Assembly: GCA_019448215.1 (NCBI GenBank)
Contig: CP080408.1
Location: 1,054,001 to 1,118,000 of the forward strand
Direction of reading: 5' to 3'
Origin: Thalassovita mediterranea
GTDB taxonomy: Bacteria > Pseudomonadota > Alphaproteobacteria > Caulobacterales > Hyphomonadaceae
DNA length: 64,000 nt
Below, piece by piece: positions 1 to 8,947 of the stretch. The first letter of the stretch is position 1; every line of letters starts with the position of its first letter. The position numbers and the translations under genes are program-made. The notes under the pieces are model-generated. The model saw only the letters and a list, made by a program, of their open reading frames with translations, made no database searches and was not told the DNA's origin.

Positions 1-418
1 TGTCCGCGCCCTGCACGACTTCGACCGTGCGGCCGCTATCGAGCTGCACCGTATAGGCGAAGCCGCGGCGGGTGTTCATGCCCTTGCCAAGCTCATTACC
101 GGCAAGGCCGCCAAGGACTGCACCGCCAACGGCGCCAGCCGTCTGCGCCTTGTCGCCGCCGCCAAGCTCAGAACCTGCAAGACCACCGAGTACCGCGCCG
201 GTCGCTGCGCCAAGAATGCTATTGTCCGGACGGATCGTGACTTCGCGCACATCGCTGATCGTGCCGAGCTCGACCTGCGAGGCATAGCCGACATCATTCG
301 GGCTCACCGTGTTCGCGCCATAGGTGCTCGCACAACCAGCCAGCGTCAGGGTGAGGGCCGCAAACGCGCCTGCCATCAGACGGCTAGGCTTGGCGACTTG
401 AGAGGCTTTGGTATTCAT
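1..418 (-). CDS. Outer-membrane lipoprotein with glycine-zipper domain (17 kDa antigen/SlyB-like), 3' end cut off
   Basis: The reading frame opens with ATG at 418 and runs off the left edge after 139 codons. The N-terminus is a lipoprotein signal with lipobox LAGC (Cys29), so the protein should be lipidated and anchored in the outer membrane. Two Gly-zipper segments follow (about residues 69-88 and 95-113), each with the pattern LGGLAG then ELG, as in the 17 kDa surface antigen and SlyB/Pcp families. After them a 'GFAYTVQLDSGRT' strand leads into the usual C-terminal beta region. A weak Shine-Dalgarno (AAAGGA) lies about 9 bases upstream. Family membership is confident; the exact role (envelope stability) is inferred. 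Confidence 0.85.
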   Translation of the reverse strand, partial: MNTKASQVAKPSRLMAGAFAALTLTLAGCASTYGANTVSPNDVGYASQVELGTISDVREVTIRPDNSILGAATGAVLGGLAGSELGGGDKAQTAGAVGGAVLGGLAGNELGKGMNTRRGFAYTVQLDSGRTVEVVQGAD

Positions 419-534
419 TATCCGGATCCTTTGATTACGGGACAGGACAAAGTATCCGCCCCGCGCGCTGAACGGAATATGAATTGCCGGCGGCAAGAAT
501 AAGGCAACCGAATACTTTTCGGCGATCGGACGGC

Positions 535-1818
535 TCAAGCCTTGCGGCGAAGCCTCGAGATGAGGAAGGCGTCGTGCACGAAACCGTCCTGCGGCAGGGT
601 GAGAAGGTCGCCCGCCCCTGTCAGTCCACCCGCAAAAGGCCCGGCTTCCGTGGCAGTGATCGGCGCACGCTCCAGCTCCGCATCCTTCAGCGCGGCCGCC
701 ACAACATCAGCCCCTTCACGCTTCAGCGGCGTACAGACGCAATAGACGATGGTACCGCCCGGCTTCACCAGGCCCGCCGCTGCGTTCAGGAGGCGTAGCT
801 GTACTTCAGGAAAGCGCGCAATGTCGTCAGGCCCCTTGATCCATGCCCCTTCCGGGTGACGCCGCAGCGTTCCGAAAGCTGAACACGGCGCATCCAGCAG
901 CACGGCATCTGCCTGCTCGCCCGGAGACCATGTCTCGGCATTCGCCGCAACAATCTCCACTCCCTCCGTTAGGCCTGTACGCTCAAGGTTCTCTTCGACC
1001 CGCTGCAGCCGCGTCTTCGACCGGTCGACCGCCACCGTCTTCGCGCCCATCGCGGCGATCTGCATCGTCTTGCCACCCGGCGCGGCGCAAAGGTCAAATA
1101 CCGTCTGGCCAGCCTCGATCCCGAGCAGCTGCGCTGGGATCGCCGCCGCCGCATCCTGAACCCACCAGTCGCCAGCGCGGTAGCCTTCAACGCCCGCCAC
1201 ATCACCAGAGGCAACCCGCAGGCTGCCAAGCCCGACGCGCTTCGCGCCAATCCGCTTGGCGAGGTCTTCGGCAAAGCCCTCATCACGGACAGTGAGGTCG
1301 AGGTCCGGCTCCTCCATCTGCAGGCGGGCCAGCGCCGATGCGCCCTCAACACCCAGCGATGTCATCAGCTCCACCGTCAGCCAGTCCGGCCAGACAGATG
1401 TTACCGGCGCTGCATCAAAAGCGGTCCGGTCATTCACCGCCTTGCGCAGCACCGCATTCAGAAACCCCGAAGCAGAGCGGGCACGCGCCCAATGCTTCGC
1501 CGCGTTCACCGTCTCACTCACCACCGCATGCGCCGGCGTATCCAGTATCCAGCTTTGCGCCGCCCCAATCCGCAGCAGCGCCCGCGCTGGCGGCACGGCC
1601 GTCTCGATCGGGCGGTTGAGGAAAGGCGCAAGCCCCTTGTCGATACGGCCCAGCTGGCGCAGCGCGGCGCTCGCCATGGCGCGGGCAAAGCCCCGGTCCG
1701 GGCCGGTCAGCGCGCCATACGTCTCCGAAAGCTCCATCGCCTCATCCAGCGTGCGGCGATTGTCGAGGGTTTCAATGAGGAGATCGGCGGCAGCTTGTCT
1801 TGATCTGGATGCGCTCAT
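535..1818 (-). CDS. rsmB: 16S rRNA m5C methyltransferase, RsmB/Fmu family
   Basis: An N-terminal NusB-like RNA-binding helical region (about residues 1-135) is followed by a Rossmann methyltransferase domain. SAM motif CAAPGGK is near residue 245, motif IV DAPCS near 310 and motif VI YCVC near 360; the last Cys is the expected nucleophile and the PC Cys the product-release residue. Family members methylate C967 of 16S rRNA. I chose ATG at 1818 because it overlaps the htpX stop as ATGA; a GTG two codons upstream is the alternative. It is the downstream gene of an htpX-rsmB operon and should be translationally coupled. Confidence 0.92.
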   Translation of the reverse strand: MSASRSRQAAADLLIETLDNRRTLDEAMELSETYGALTGPDRGFARAMASAALRQLGRIDKGLAPFLNRPIETAVPPARALLRIGAAQSWILDTPAHAVVSETVNAAKHWARARSASGFLNAVLRKAVNDRTAFDAAPVTSVWPDWLTVELMTSLGVEGASALARLQMEEPDLDLTVRDEGFAEDLAKRIGAKRVGLGSLRVASGDVAGVEGYRAGDWWVQDAAAAIPAQLLGIEAGQTVFDLCAAPGGKTMQIAAMGAKTVAVDRSKTRLQRVEENLERTGLTEGVEIVAANAETWSPGEQADAVLLDAPCSAFGTLRRHPEGAWIKGPDDIARFPEVQLRLLNAAAGLVKPGGTIVYCVCTPLKREGADVVAAALKDAELERAPITATEAGPFAGGLTGAGDLLTLPQDGFVHDAFLISRLRRKA

Positions 1819-2723
1819 CCCCACGGCCCACGGGCTGTGACCGTTTCGGGATAGAGCCGCTCAGGCGGCGCCACATTCATTTCCATGGCGAGCTTGTGCA
1901 GCGCCTCGACACGGTTGGCGGTAGAAGGATGGGTCGAAAACAGATTGTCACCTTTACGCCCGGCAAGCGGGTTCATGATGTAGACGTGCGCCATGGCCGG
2001 ATTGGCTTCGGCGCGCTGATTGAGATTGGAGCGTGCGCCCCTGTCTATCTTTTCGAGCGCCGACGCAAGCCAGTAAGGGTTGCCGCAGATTTCTGCGCCC
2101 CGCTTGTCGGCCTCATATTCCCGCGATCGGCTGATCGCCATCTGGACGAGGCCCGCCGCCATTGGTGCAAAAATCATGATGGCAAGCGAAGTGAAGATGC
2201 CGCCGCGTGAGCGGTCACCAAAGAAGATCGCGAAATTGGCCAGCATACCGATGGCACCCGCCAGCGTCGCCGTCACCGTCATAGTCAGCGTGTCGCGGTG
2301 CGCCACATGGGCCAGCTCATGCGCCATGACGCCAGATACTTCCTCGCGGGTCAGCGTATTGAGCAGCCCCGTCGTCGCACACACTGCAGCATTCTTCGGA
2401 TTACGGCCTGTCGCAAACGCGTTCGGCTGCGGCGTGTCGATAATATAGATGCGCGGCGCAGGCAGGCCTGCATGGGCGGCGAGCGCCCGCGTGTCATTGG
2501 CGAATGTCCTGAAGATCGGCGAGCGTTCATCTGGCGAGACTTCGCGCGCGCCCTGCATGCGCAGCACGATCTTGTCGGCATTCCACCACGAATAAACATT
2601 GAGCAGGAGCGCGACAGCAAAGGCGATTGCCATACCGACAACGCCCCCCACCAGATATCCGACAGCCATGAACAGGGCTGTCATCGCAGCCAGCAAGACA
2701 AAAGTCTTCATTGTTCCCGCCAT
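1815..2723 (-). CDS. htpX: Membrane zinc metalloprotease HtpX
   Basis: HtpX (M48B) degrades misfolded inner-membrane proteins. Two N-terminal transmembrane segments lie at about residues 8-45, the zinc motif HELAH at 135-139, and the third-ligand region EYEAD at about 202-206. Two further hydrophobic segments lie between the zinc motifs. Length (302 aa) is normal. ATG at 2723 has a good AAGGAG Shine-Dalgarno six bases upstream, which favours it over the internal ATG at 2711. The stop overlaps the rsmB start. Heat-shock control is common in this family, but I could not identify a convincing sigma-32 promoter here. Confidence 0.95.
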   Translation of the reverse strand: MAGTMKTFVLLAAMTALFMAVGYLVGGVVGMAIAFAVALLLNVYSWWNADKIVLRMQGAREVSPDERSPIFRTFANDTRALAAHAGLPAPRIYIIDTPQPNAFATGRNPKNAAVCATTGLLNTLTREEVSGVMAHELAHVAHRDTLTMTVTATLAGAIGMLANFAIFFGDRSRGGIFTSLAIMIFAPMAAGLVQMAISRSREYEADKRGAEICGNPYWLASALEKIDRGARSNLNQRAEANPAMAHVYIMNPLAGRKGDNLFSTHPSTANRVEALHKLAMEMNVAPPERLYPETVTARGPWG

Positions 2724-2832
2724 CGGGCGCTCCTTGATGCTGAGGGCAGACGTTTTAATATTTTGCGTTGAACTATATGGAAAGCGTTAACGCGCCTGAG
2801 AAGCGTGACGCCGCAAGCATGACAATAATCTA

Positions 2833-3018
2833 ATGAAACAGCCCCTTTCCCCCGAAGCTCAACGCGCCCTCGACGAAGCAAAAGCGCGCCGCGAGGCCCA
2901 GATAGAGCATGAAAAGGCGCTCGAAGCAGAGCGCGAAAAGGAAACCGGCGGCCCGCGTCACCGCGAACCCACGCGTTTTGGTGACTGGGAACGCAAGGGC
3001 ATTACTTACGATTTCTAG
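2833..3018 (+). CDS. DUF1674 / SDHAF4-like succinate dehydrogenase assembly factor
   Basis: A 61-residue protein whose C-terminus carries the DUF1674 signature: a GG-P segment, then EPTRFGDWERKG and a terminal YDF. The eukaryotic homologue SDHAF4 binds flavinylated SdhA and promotes succinate dehydrogenase assembly, so the same role is inferred. The N-terminal half is a charged helix rich in Glu, Lys and Arg. No Shine-Dalgarno precedes the ATG, so the transcript may be leaderless. It is divergent from htpX across about 110 bases. Confidence 0.85.
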   Translation: MKQPLSPEAQRALDEAKARREAQIEHEKALEAEREKETGGPRHREPTRFGDWERKGITYDF

Positions 3019-3198
3019 GACTGCCGCCTGTCGTCAGCCTGCCTCCTCTAGCGCTCTGCACGTCGCACGCGAGCGCCGTTCCCCTCTCCGGTTAAGCCGT
3101 TTGCTTCGCCCCTCCTGATCACGTTTACTGGCCGTTGGCCCTGCATTTGCTGCAGGACACAGTAGATCGACCGGACTTTCGCTCAGGAGGCGAATACT

Positions 3199-4119
3199 AT
3201 GCCATATCGGTACAAGGCGGCCCTGCTTGCTGCATCCGCAGCGCTTCTGGCGACACCTGCGCTCGCAGATGGTTATGAGAACCGTCCGGTCAACCGTGGC
3301 CCGGCGCCCCTGCAGGCACACGCCCAGCAGACACCGCCCGAGCCCGGCTGCTACCTGGTCGGCCACGACACCTGGTCATGCCCGCCGCTGCCACAGTCGG
3401 CACATCGTTCACATGGCGCAGCGCATTCCAGCCATCACGGCTATAGCAGCGCGCCCGCGCGCAGCGTCGAGAGCCACAGCGTCAGCCATGGTGGCTACAC
3501 GTCCGGCACGGTTTCCCAATCTTATGCGGCAGCACATGCCGGCCACGCACATGCCTATGGCGCAGCTTGCGGCGGCGGCTACAACGCCATTGCGGCGCGC
3601 CCTGCACAGGTCAGCTATGCGACGCACACAGCGGCATACCCTGCGACGCGGTCTTCATCGGCGGCTTATTCAACTCGCACAGTCTCTCATTCCGCACCGC
3701 GGCCCGTAGCCGTCTCGCGCACGGCCACCCGCAGCACCGGCTACGCAACACGGTCCGCCACACGTTCGACAAGCTATGCCCGCCGCGATGTCGATCTCGA
3801 CATTTCAGGCTTTGATGGCGGCGTCGGCAATGGTGTTGACGGCGGCTATTATGGCGGCGGTGGCGGCTTTGCCTATGCGAGCGCCAGCTCCTCGGCGAGC
3901 GCCCTGTCCTCAGCAGCCGCCTCATTCACCTTCAATGGCAGCTTCCGCGGTGGCGGCGTCGGCAAGCACCATGGCGGCGGTGGGTGCAATACCTGCGGCG
4001 GCGGTGGCCATAAGGGCGGCGGCTGGAAAGGCGGCGGTCATGGAGGTCACAAGGGTGGTGGCCATGGCGGCGGCCGCGGCGGCCACAAAGGTGGCGGACA
4101 CGGCGGCGGCGGACACTAG
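3199..4119 (+). CDS. Exported low-complexity Gly/His/Ser-rich protein
   Basis: 306 residues with a clear Sec signal peptide (cleavage near ALADG, about residue 24) and a strong AGGAGG Shine-Dalgarno. The mature protein has three parts: a Pro/His/Ser region with two cysteines (PGCY and WSCPP, about 50-62); a long Ser/His/Thr/Tyr/Arg region to about 195; then an acidic Gly/Tyr stretch, a Ser/Ala run and a tail from about 255 built of GGGH, GGHK and GGGW units. The tail also contains CNTC. Gly/His tails of this kind often bind Zn, Ni or Cu or form flexible surface layers; both are inferences. No family recognised. It is bounded by short gaps without terminators. Confidence 0.8.
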   Translation: MPYRYKAALLAASAALLATPALADGYENRPVNRGPAPLQAHAQQTPPEPGCYLVGHDTWSCPPLPQSAHRSHGAAHSSHHGYSSAPARSVESHSVSHGGYTSGTVSQSYAAAHAGHAHAYGAACGGGYNAIAARPAQVSYATHTAAYPATRSSSAAYSTRTVSHSAPRPVAVSRTATRSTGYATRSATRSTSYARRDVDLDISGFDGGVGNGVDGGYYGGGGGFAYASASSSASALSSAAASFTFNGSFRGGGVGKHHGGGGCNTCGGGGHKGGGWKGGGHGGHKGGGHGGGRGGHKGGGHGGGGH

Positions 4120-4293
4120 GTCCGACGATTGTCAGCCGCTTTCTTGCCCGCTAGGAAGCCAATGTCTGAGAAGGAAAGGTCGGTGCGGTTAGCCCGGCCC
4201 CTGTGCAAACAGGTCCTGACATCGCTTCGGCGCTGAGTCCCAAGGCCTTGAACGCCCCGCAATTGTGCGTGGGCGAACCAGAAGGTTTTGGAT

Positions 4294-4716
4294 ATGCAAC
4301 ATCAGATCGCGGTTATTACCCTCGGAGTCTCGGATATGGCCCGCTCGCGCCGTTTCTATACGGAGGGCTTTGGCTGGAATCCCGTATTCGAGAATGAAGA
4401 AATCATATTCTACCAGATGAATGGCTTCGTCCTCGGCACATTCGAGAAGACCGCTCTTGAGGCCGACATGGCTCGCTCAGGCCATACCTCTCCCGGTGCA
4501 TTTTCCCTCGCCCACAATGTGATGAGCAAGAGCGAGGTGGAACCCGTCATGGACCAGCTTATCGGCGCAGGGGGCACTTTGCTGAGAGCCGCAGACGCAC
4601 CCCCACAAGGCGGCTTTCGCGGCTATGTCGCCGATCCCGACGACCATGCCTGGGAAATTGCCTGGAACCCGCACTGGCCTATCAGTTCCGACGGGCACGT
4701 CACCTTTGCGCTTTAG
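4294..4716 (+). CDS. Glyoxalase/bleomycin-resistance (VOC) family protein
   Basis: About 140 residues with the paired beta-alpha-beta-beta-beta layout of the vicinal-oxygen-chelate fold: ITLGVSDMARSRRFY at the start, GAGGTLLRAA in the second module and YVADPDDHAWEIAWNP at the end. These match the VOC subgroup often annotated as glyoxalase-like or dioxygenase-like. The substrate cannot be deduced. I chose ATG at 4294; a TTG two codons earlier is open in frame but has no better ribosome-binding site. The 174 bases upstream hold no recognisable gene. Confidence 0.85.
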   Translation: MQHQIAVITLGVSDMARSRRFYTEGFGWNPVFENEEIIFYQMNGFVLGTFEKTALEADMARSGHTSPGAFSLAHNVMSKSEVEPVMDQLIGAGGTLLRAADAPPQGGFRGYVADPDDHAWEIAWNPHWPISSDGHVTFAL

Positions 4717-4743
4717 CCAGCCAGCGCAAGTGGAGCCGACTGA

Positions 4744-5760
4744 TCAGATCGCCCCGACCTCTATCAGGCTTTTCGCGCTCGCAATGATCGCCTCATCGGC
4801 CGGGATCGGCTCGATGCCCAGCACGGTCTTGAGCTTCTCATTGGTGTAGCCGCGCTTCTTGCCGAGCTCTGGCAGAACCTGCTTCAGCGGCGGATTGACC
4901 TGCGCAAACAGGCGCACCAGCCAGTTCGGCAGCGTGCCCTTCGGGATCTTGCGATCCGGGAAGGCCTCACGCAGGACCGCGCCCATCTCATCCATCCAGA
5001 GCACATCGCCCCCGCAGATAAAGCGCTCACCGACCGCTTCAGGTCGAACCATCGCCTCGATATGCGCGCGGGCCACATCCCGCACATCGATAATGCCAAA
5101 GCTGAGCTTAGGAAACGCAGGCAGCTTCCCCTCCAGCGGCTGACTCACCAGCTGCAGCGAGGATGAGACATCCGCGCTCATGGCCGGGCCAAGCACAGCG
5201 ACCGGATTGATAACGGCAAGCTCAAGCCCCGCGCCCTCACCCGTCACATAGTCCCAGGCGGCGCGCTCCGCGATGGTCTTGGAACGGGTGTAGGCCGTAT
5301 TGTCATCCAGATTGTCCGGGTTGGACCAGTCCACCTCGCTCAGCACATCCGGCCGCTTGTCGCCCCATCCATAGGCAATTGCCGCCATCGACGAGGTCAG
5401 CACCACCCGCTTCACGCCCTCGGCCTTGGCAGCCTTCAGCACGCGCAGCGCCCCATCGCGCGCAGGCACGATCAGCTCATCAGCTGATTTCGGCGTTTCC
5501 GAAGGGAATGGAGAGGCGACATGCTGGACAAAGTCCACGCCCTGTACCGCCTCGGCCCAGCCCTCATCCTTGTTGAGGTCAGCCGCCACGATCTCGATGG
5601 CAACGGGCTTGCCAGCATAGGCAGACAGGATCTCATTCAGCCGCGCCGCCTTGTCCGTCGACCGCGCCGTCCCGCGAACCTCATAGCCCCGCTCGATCAG
5701 CTGCAGGATCAGATGCGACGCGATAAACCCCGTCGCCCCCGTAACCAGTACCTTTTCCAT
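4744..5760 (-). CDS. NAD(P)-dependent extended short-chain reductase (dihydroflavonol reductase/epimerase-like)
   Basis: 338 residues. The nucleotide-binding motif TGATGFIA lies at residues 7-14 and the catalytic pair appears as YTRSK near residue 157; a Ser-Ser of the active site is in VVLTSSMAA. This is the extended SDR layout of dihydroflavonol-4-reductase-like aldehyde reductases. The actual substrate, a small aldehyde, ketone or sugar derivative, is unknown. It is convergent with the VOC gene (27 bases between stops) and divergent from the acyltransferase gene. Confidence 0.88.
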   Translation of the reverse strand: MEKVLVTGATGFIASHLILQLIERGYEVRGTARSTDKAARLNEILSAYAGKPVAIEIVAADLNKDEGWAEAVQGVDFVQHVASPFPSETPKSADELIVPARDGALRVLKAAKAEGVKRVVLTSSMAAIAYGWGDKRPDVLSEVDWSNPDNLDDNTAYTRSKTIAERAAWDYVTGEGAGLELAVINPVAVLGPAMSADVSSSLQLVSQPLEGKLPAFPKLSFGIIDVRDVARAHIEAMVRPEAVGERFICGGDVLWMDEMGAVLREAFPDRKIPKGTLPNWLVRLFAQVNPPLKQVLPELGKKRGYTNEKLKTVLGIEPIPADEAIIASAKSLIEVGAI

Positions 5761-5924
5761 GCCTATCTCCCCTCGCCCAAATCAAGATGGACGAGCCCGC
5801 CGCCTTGGCAAGCGAATTCGGTGAAACACTGACAAGCAGACTGCCTGTTTGGTCAAAGCTTCAGGCGACTACCTGCCCCGGCAGAATTGATGCGTCCGGT
5901 TCTGCAGAGCGCAGACTTGTCCTT

Positions 5925-5950
5925 TTGACAGTCCTATCGAACCGTATAAT
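5925..5950 (+). promoter_or_regulatory. Possible sigma-70 promoter with consensus boxes and a short spacer
   Basis: TTGACA (5925-5930) and TATAAT (5945-5950) are both perfect consensus hexamers, but only 14 bases separate them, less than the usual 16-18. It lies in the 304-base gap 5761-6064 between the divergent reductase and acyltransferase genes, about 115 bases before the latter's ATG. I see no gene, RNA or repeat in the rest of that gap. Confidence 0.35.
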
Positions 5951-6064
5951 TTGCGCCCTGATGTTCTGAGTGGCCAACTCAAGCTTGGCCTCAGCCGTCG
6001 CGCGTAGATTGCCAGTTTGGCCCTGCGGTTAGGTATTGTTGTCGGGGACGAGGCGGGGCGCGGC

Positions 6065-8035
6065 ATGAAGGACATATCAAGCGAGTCGCCGAACGGCCGT
6101 GCGCGCTCTAGCTACCGGCCAGACATTGACGGCATGCGAGCGATTGCCGTTGTCGTCGTCGTCCTGTTCCACCTCGGCAGCCCCGGCTTCGGCGGCGGCT
6201 TCATCGGCGTCGATATCTTCTTCGTGATTTCCGGCTTCCTCATTACCGGTCTGATCCGCAATGAGGTTGAATCTACGGGCGCTTTCCGGTTCGGGCACTT
6301 CTACTTGCGCCGTGTCAGGCGCCTGTTCCCGGCCCTCGCCGTTACGCTTGCAGTTAGTTTCGTCGCTGCGATCATCCTGTTTCCGCCAGAGCCCCTGCAG
6401 CGCTTTGCTGGCTCCTTCATCACATCGATCTTCAGCGTCTCGAACATCTGGTTCTGGCAGGAAGCTGGCTATTTCGACGCGGCCTCCATCACCAAACCGC
6501 TCCTCCACACATGGACGCTTTCGGTCGAAGAACAGTTCTACTTCGTCTGGCCCGCCCTGCTCTTCCTGCTGCTGCGTCTCCCGAACAAATTCGCCCCGGT
6601 CTGGGGGCTTCTGATTGTCGGCGTACTCAGCCTGCTCTGGAATTTTGACCTCGCTTATCTCGATTCAGCGGTCACCCGCACGCTGGCCCCGCCTCTGGCA
6701 GACTGGATGGCGAATGATCAGGCTTCGATCTTCTACCTCACCATGTTTCGTATGTTCGAGTTCGTGATTGGAGCGCTGCTGAACTGGTCGCCTTCGCGGA
6801 TTTTCCGCAAAGGATGGGCGGGCGAAGCCGCTGCTGTCCTCGGCCTGGCGATGATCCTCGTGCCCGTCGTGCTATACTCGGAAACCGACGTCTTCCCGGC
6901 ATGGCGCGCGCTGATCCCATGCATCGGCGCCGCATTCCTTATCCAGTCCGGCCAGACCGCCCGTATTGCAAGCTGGATGCGCACGACGCCAGTCGTCTGG
7001 GTCGGCAAGATCAGCTACTCGCTTTACCTCGTCCACTGGCCGCTGATCGTCTTCTATCTCTACTGGCGCGGTCAGTCGCAGGCGTCGGCAACCGAGCAAA
7101 TCGCCCTCTTCGCGGCCACATTGGCGATTTCGGCGGTAATATATCAGTTCATCGAACAACCCTTGAGAAAGCCCGGCCCGACGAAAGCGGCCGACCGCCA
7201 ATTCCTTGGCGCAGCTGCCGTGGTGGCGAGCGTTTTCGTGGGGCTGGGCGCAATGGTCTACCTCACAAATGGTGCAAGCTGGCGCTATTCGTCACAGGAG
7301 GCCCTCTTCCTCGAAGCGGCCGCCGTCGAGGAAGACCATTCCTGTTTCATGGCACCGTCGCTGACCTACAGGGACATCGATCCTGCCTGCTATGAGATCG
7401 ACCCCACCTCATCGAAGAAGAGCATTCTCCTTTTCGGAGACAGCACAGCCGAACATCTGGTCAGCGGCTTCCGCCAGGTCTTCGGTGAGCGTTATCAGGT
7501 GCTGCAATATTCCGGCGCGACTTGCCCGCCTGTTCTGGGCTATTCCGAGCCTCACACCCCCAATTGCCCGGCCAATGTCGAGTATTTCCTGACCGAGGTC
7601 ATCGCGGCCAACCAGTACGATCTGATCGTCATATCCAACACTGGCCGTTGGGAACCGCTGGTGAAGGGCTTTCCGGAAACCGCGCGGCGCCTCGACGCCG
7701 CTGGTATTCCGTACGTGATGATTGGACAGATCCCCTATTTCGGAGAGCCCCCAACCGAAATCATCGCACGCCTGCCGGAAGGCGCAGATATCGGCGAAGC
7801 GTTACGGGAAAAGCTGCATATCGGATGCAAGGGCACAGAACTCGGCGTCGATGAGCTCGTCCCCGCAGACAGGTTCTTCTCCATGGATGAGTTCATGTGT
7901 GAAGATGGCGTGCCACGCTACGAAGTCGGCGGACGGGCCATTCACAAGGATCACATCCACCTGAACCCTCTGGGCTCAGTGATGGTCGCCCGCGCGATCA
8001 GGGACTGGCTGCAGGAGACGGGCAACCTCCCATGA
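6065..8035 (+). CDS. OafA/YrhL-type O-acyltransferase with C-terminal SGNH domain
   Basis: About 656 residues. The N-terminal acyltransferase-3 domain (roughly 20-390) starts with YRPDIDGMRAIAV, has about ten membrane helices and the conserved 'HTWTLSVEEQFYFVWP' motif. The C-terminal third is a periplasmic SGNH-hydrolase-like domain with a GDS block (LLFGDS) and a late DHIHLNPLG block that supplies Asp and His. Such fusions O-acetylate lipopolysaccharide O-antigen, exopolysaccharide or peptidoglycan: the membrane part carries acyl groups across and the SGNH part transfers them. No glycan cluster is adjacent, so the acceptor is unknown. Start chosen at ATG 6065, which puts the first family motif near the N-terminus. 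Confidence 0.92.
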   Translation: MKDISSESPNGRARSSYRPDIDGMRAIAVVVVVLFHLGSPGFGGGFIGVDIFFVISGFLITGLIRNEVESTGAFRFGHFYLRRVRRLFPALAVTLAVSFVAAIILFPPEPLQRFAGSFITSIFSVSNIWFWQEAGYFDAASITKPLLHTWTLSVEEQFYFVWPALLFLLLRLPNKFAPVWGLLIVGVLSLLWNFDLAYLDSAVTRTLAPPLADWMANDQASIFYLTMFRMFEFVIGALLNWSPSRIFRKGWAGEAAAVLGLAMILVPVVLYSETDVFPAWRALIPCIGAAFLIQSGQTARIASWMRTTPVVWVGKISYSLYLVHWPLIVFYLYWRGQSQASATEQIALFAATLAISAVIYQFIEQPLRKPGPTKAADRQFLGAAAVVASVFVGLGAMVYLTNGASWRYSSQEALFLEAAAVEEDHSCFMAPSLTYRDIDPACYEIDPTSSKKSILLFGDSTAEHLVSGFRQVFGERYQVLQYSGATCPPVLGYSEPHTPNCPANVEYFLTEVIAANQYDLIVISNTGRWEPLVKGFPETARRLDAAGIPYVMIGQIPYFGEPPTEIIARLPEGADIGEALREKLHIGCKGTELGVDELVPADRFFSMDEFMCEDGVPRYEVGGRAIHKDHIHLNPLGSVMVARAIRDWLQETGNLP

Positions 8036-8093
8036 CGTGAGACAGAACGCCTTTGAGCTGGTTTCGTATCCGCGACCAGCTCGAGCCCCTGCT

Positions 8094-8864
8094 TCAGGAA
8101 AACACGTCGCCGATACGGTCGACGCGGGTGCCTTCTTTCAGTTCGCGCAGCTGAACATAGAGAACCGATACGCCAACCGCGCCGATAATGGCCATCGCCG
8201 TATCGATGACGACGCCTGTCAGCATCGCCGGCACGTTGATGCCGGTCGGTGAGAACGCGCCCGCTGCGCCGAAGCCAATCGACAGGAAGCCGAGAATGGC
8301 ACCGACGACAAACAGGATCACATAGCCGATCAGGATGAGGCCAAAGATCTGCCAGCGCGATCCGCGCGTCAGGTCTGCACTGCGTCCGAAACTGCCGAAG
8401 ATACCGGCCTTGTCGATGACCAGCGCTGGCACCACCACCGCCCAGACCGTCAGCAGGATGAGGCCGGGGATGATCAGTAGAAGGAAACCGATCGTCAGGC
8501 CGATGCTCATCAGGATGGAGACAATGAAAAGCGGCAGGAGGGCGCGCAGCGCCGTACCAATAGCCTCCCCGGTGTCGCTAGAGCCCCGGTTGAGGGAGGT
8601 GACCGTGGTATGCACGACGGCTGCCTGCAGCATGAAAGGAAAGAGCGCGTAGAGCAGGTTGGCCAGAAAATAGCCGAGCGAGAAATTCATCTCGAACGTT
8701 CCGCCTTCAAGCGACCGCTCCAGCATCTGCGAGGAAAAGAGCGCGACCAGCAAGGTCGGCACGCCGACAAAGACGAGGCCCAGCACGACGAGGTCGACAA
8801 ACTTGCGGCCGATCACGCTGAAGGTCTCGCCGATGACCGCGCCTATATTGAGTGTCTTTTCCAT
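8094..8864 (-). CDS. Polytopic membrane protein, unknown function
   Basis: 256 residues with about six hydrophobic segments and several Gly-rich helices. The N-terminal pattern (GAVIGETFSVIGRKFVDL then a long hydrophobic helix) and the loop motif RSADLTRGSRWQIFGL resemble the YciC/UPF0259 and 'glycerophosphodiester phosphodiesterase membrane domain' families, which are membrane proteins of uncertain role. No catalytic motif is visible. It lies downstream of the DMT transporter gene on the same strand with an 83-base gap, so co-transcription is possible. Confidence 0.7.
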   Translation of the reverse strand: MEKTLNIGAVIGETFSVIGRKFVDLVVLGLVFVGVPTLLVALFSSQMLERSLEGGTFEMNFSLGYFLANLLYALFPFMLQAAVVHTTVTSLNRGSSDTGEAIGTALRALLPLFIVSILMSIGLTIGFLLLIIPGLILLTVWAVVVPALVIDKAGIFGSFGRSADLTRGSRWQIFGLILIGYVILFVVGAILGFLSIGFGAAGAFSPTGINVPAMLTGVVIDTAMAIIGAVGVSVLYVQLRELKEGTRVDRIGDVFS

Positions 8865-8947
8865 GCCAGCCTCGCAATTTTTCAGAGGCCGTCACCGGAG
8901 CACAAGGTTCGGAAGGCGGCAAGCCGACTGGCGCGAATTTCTCGCGC

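Noticed and set aside
2724-2832. Sigma-32 promoter for htpX
   Set aside because: A CTTG and a CCATAT occur on the minus strand, but they are about 30 bases apart, too far for a sigma-32 promoter.
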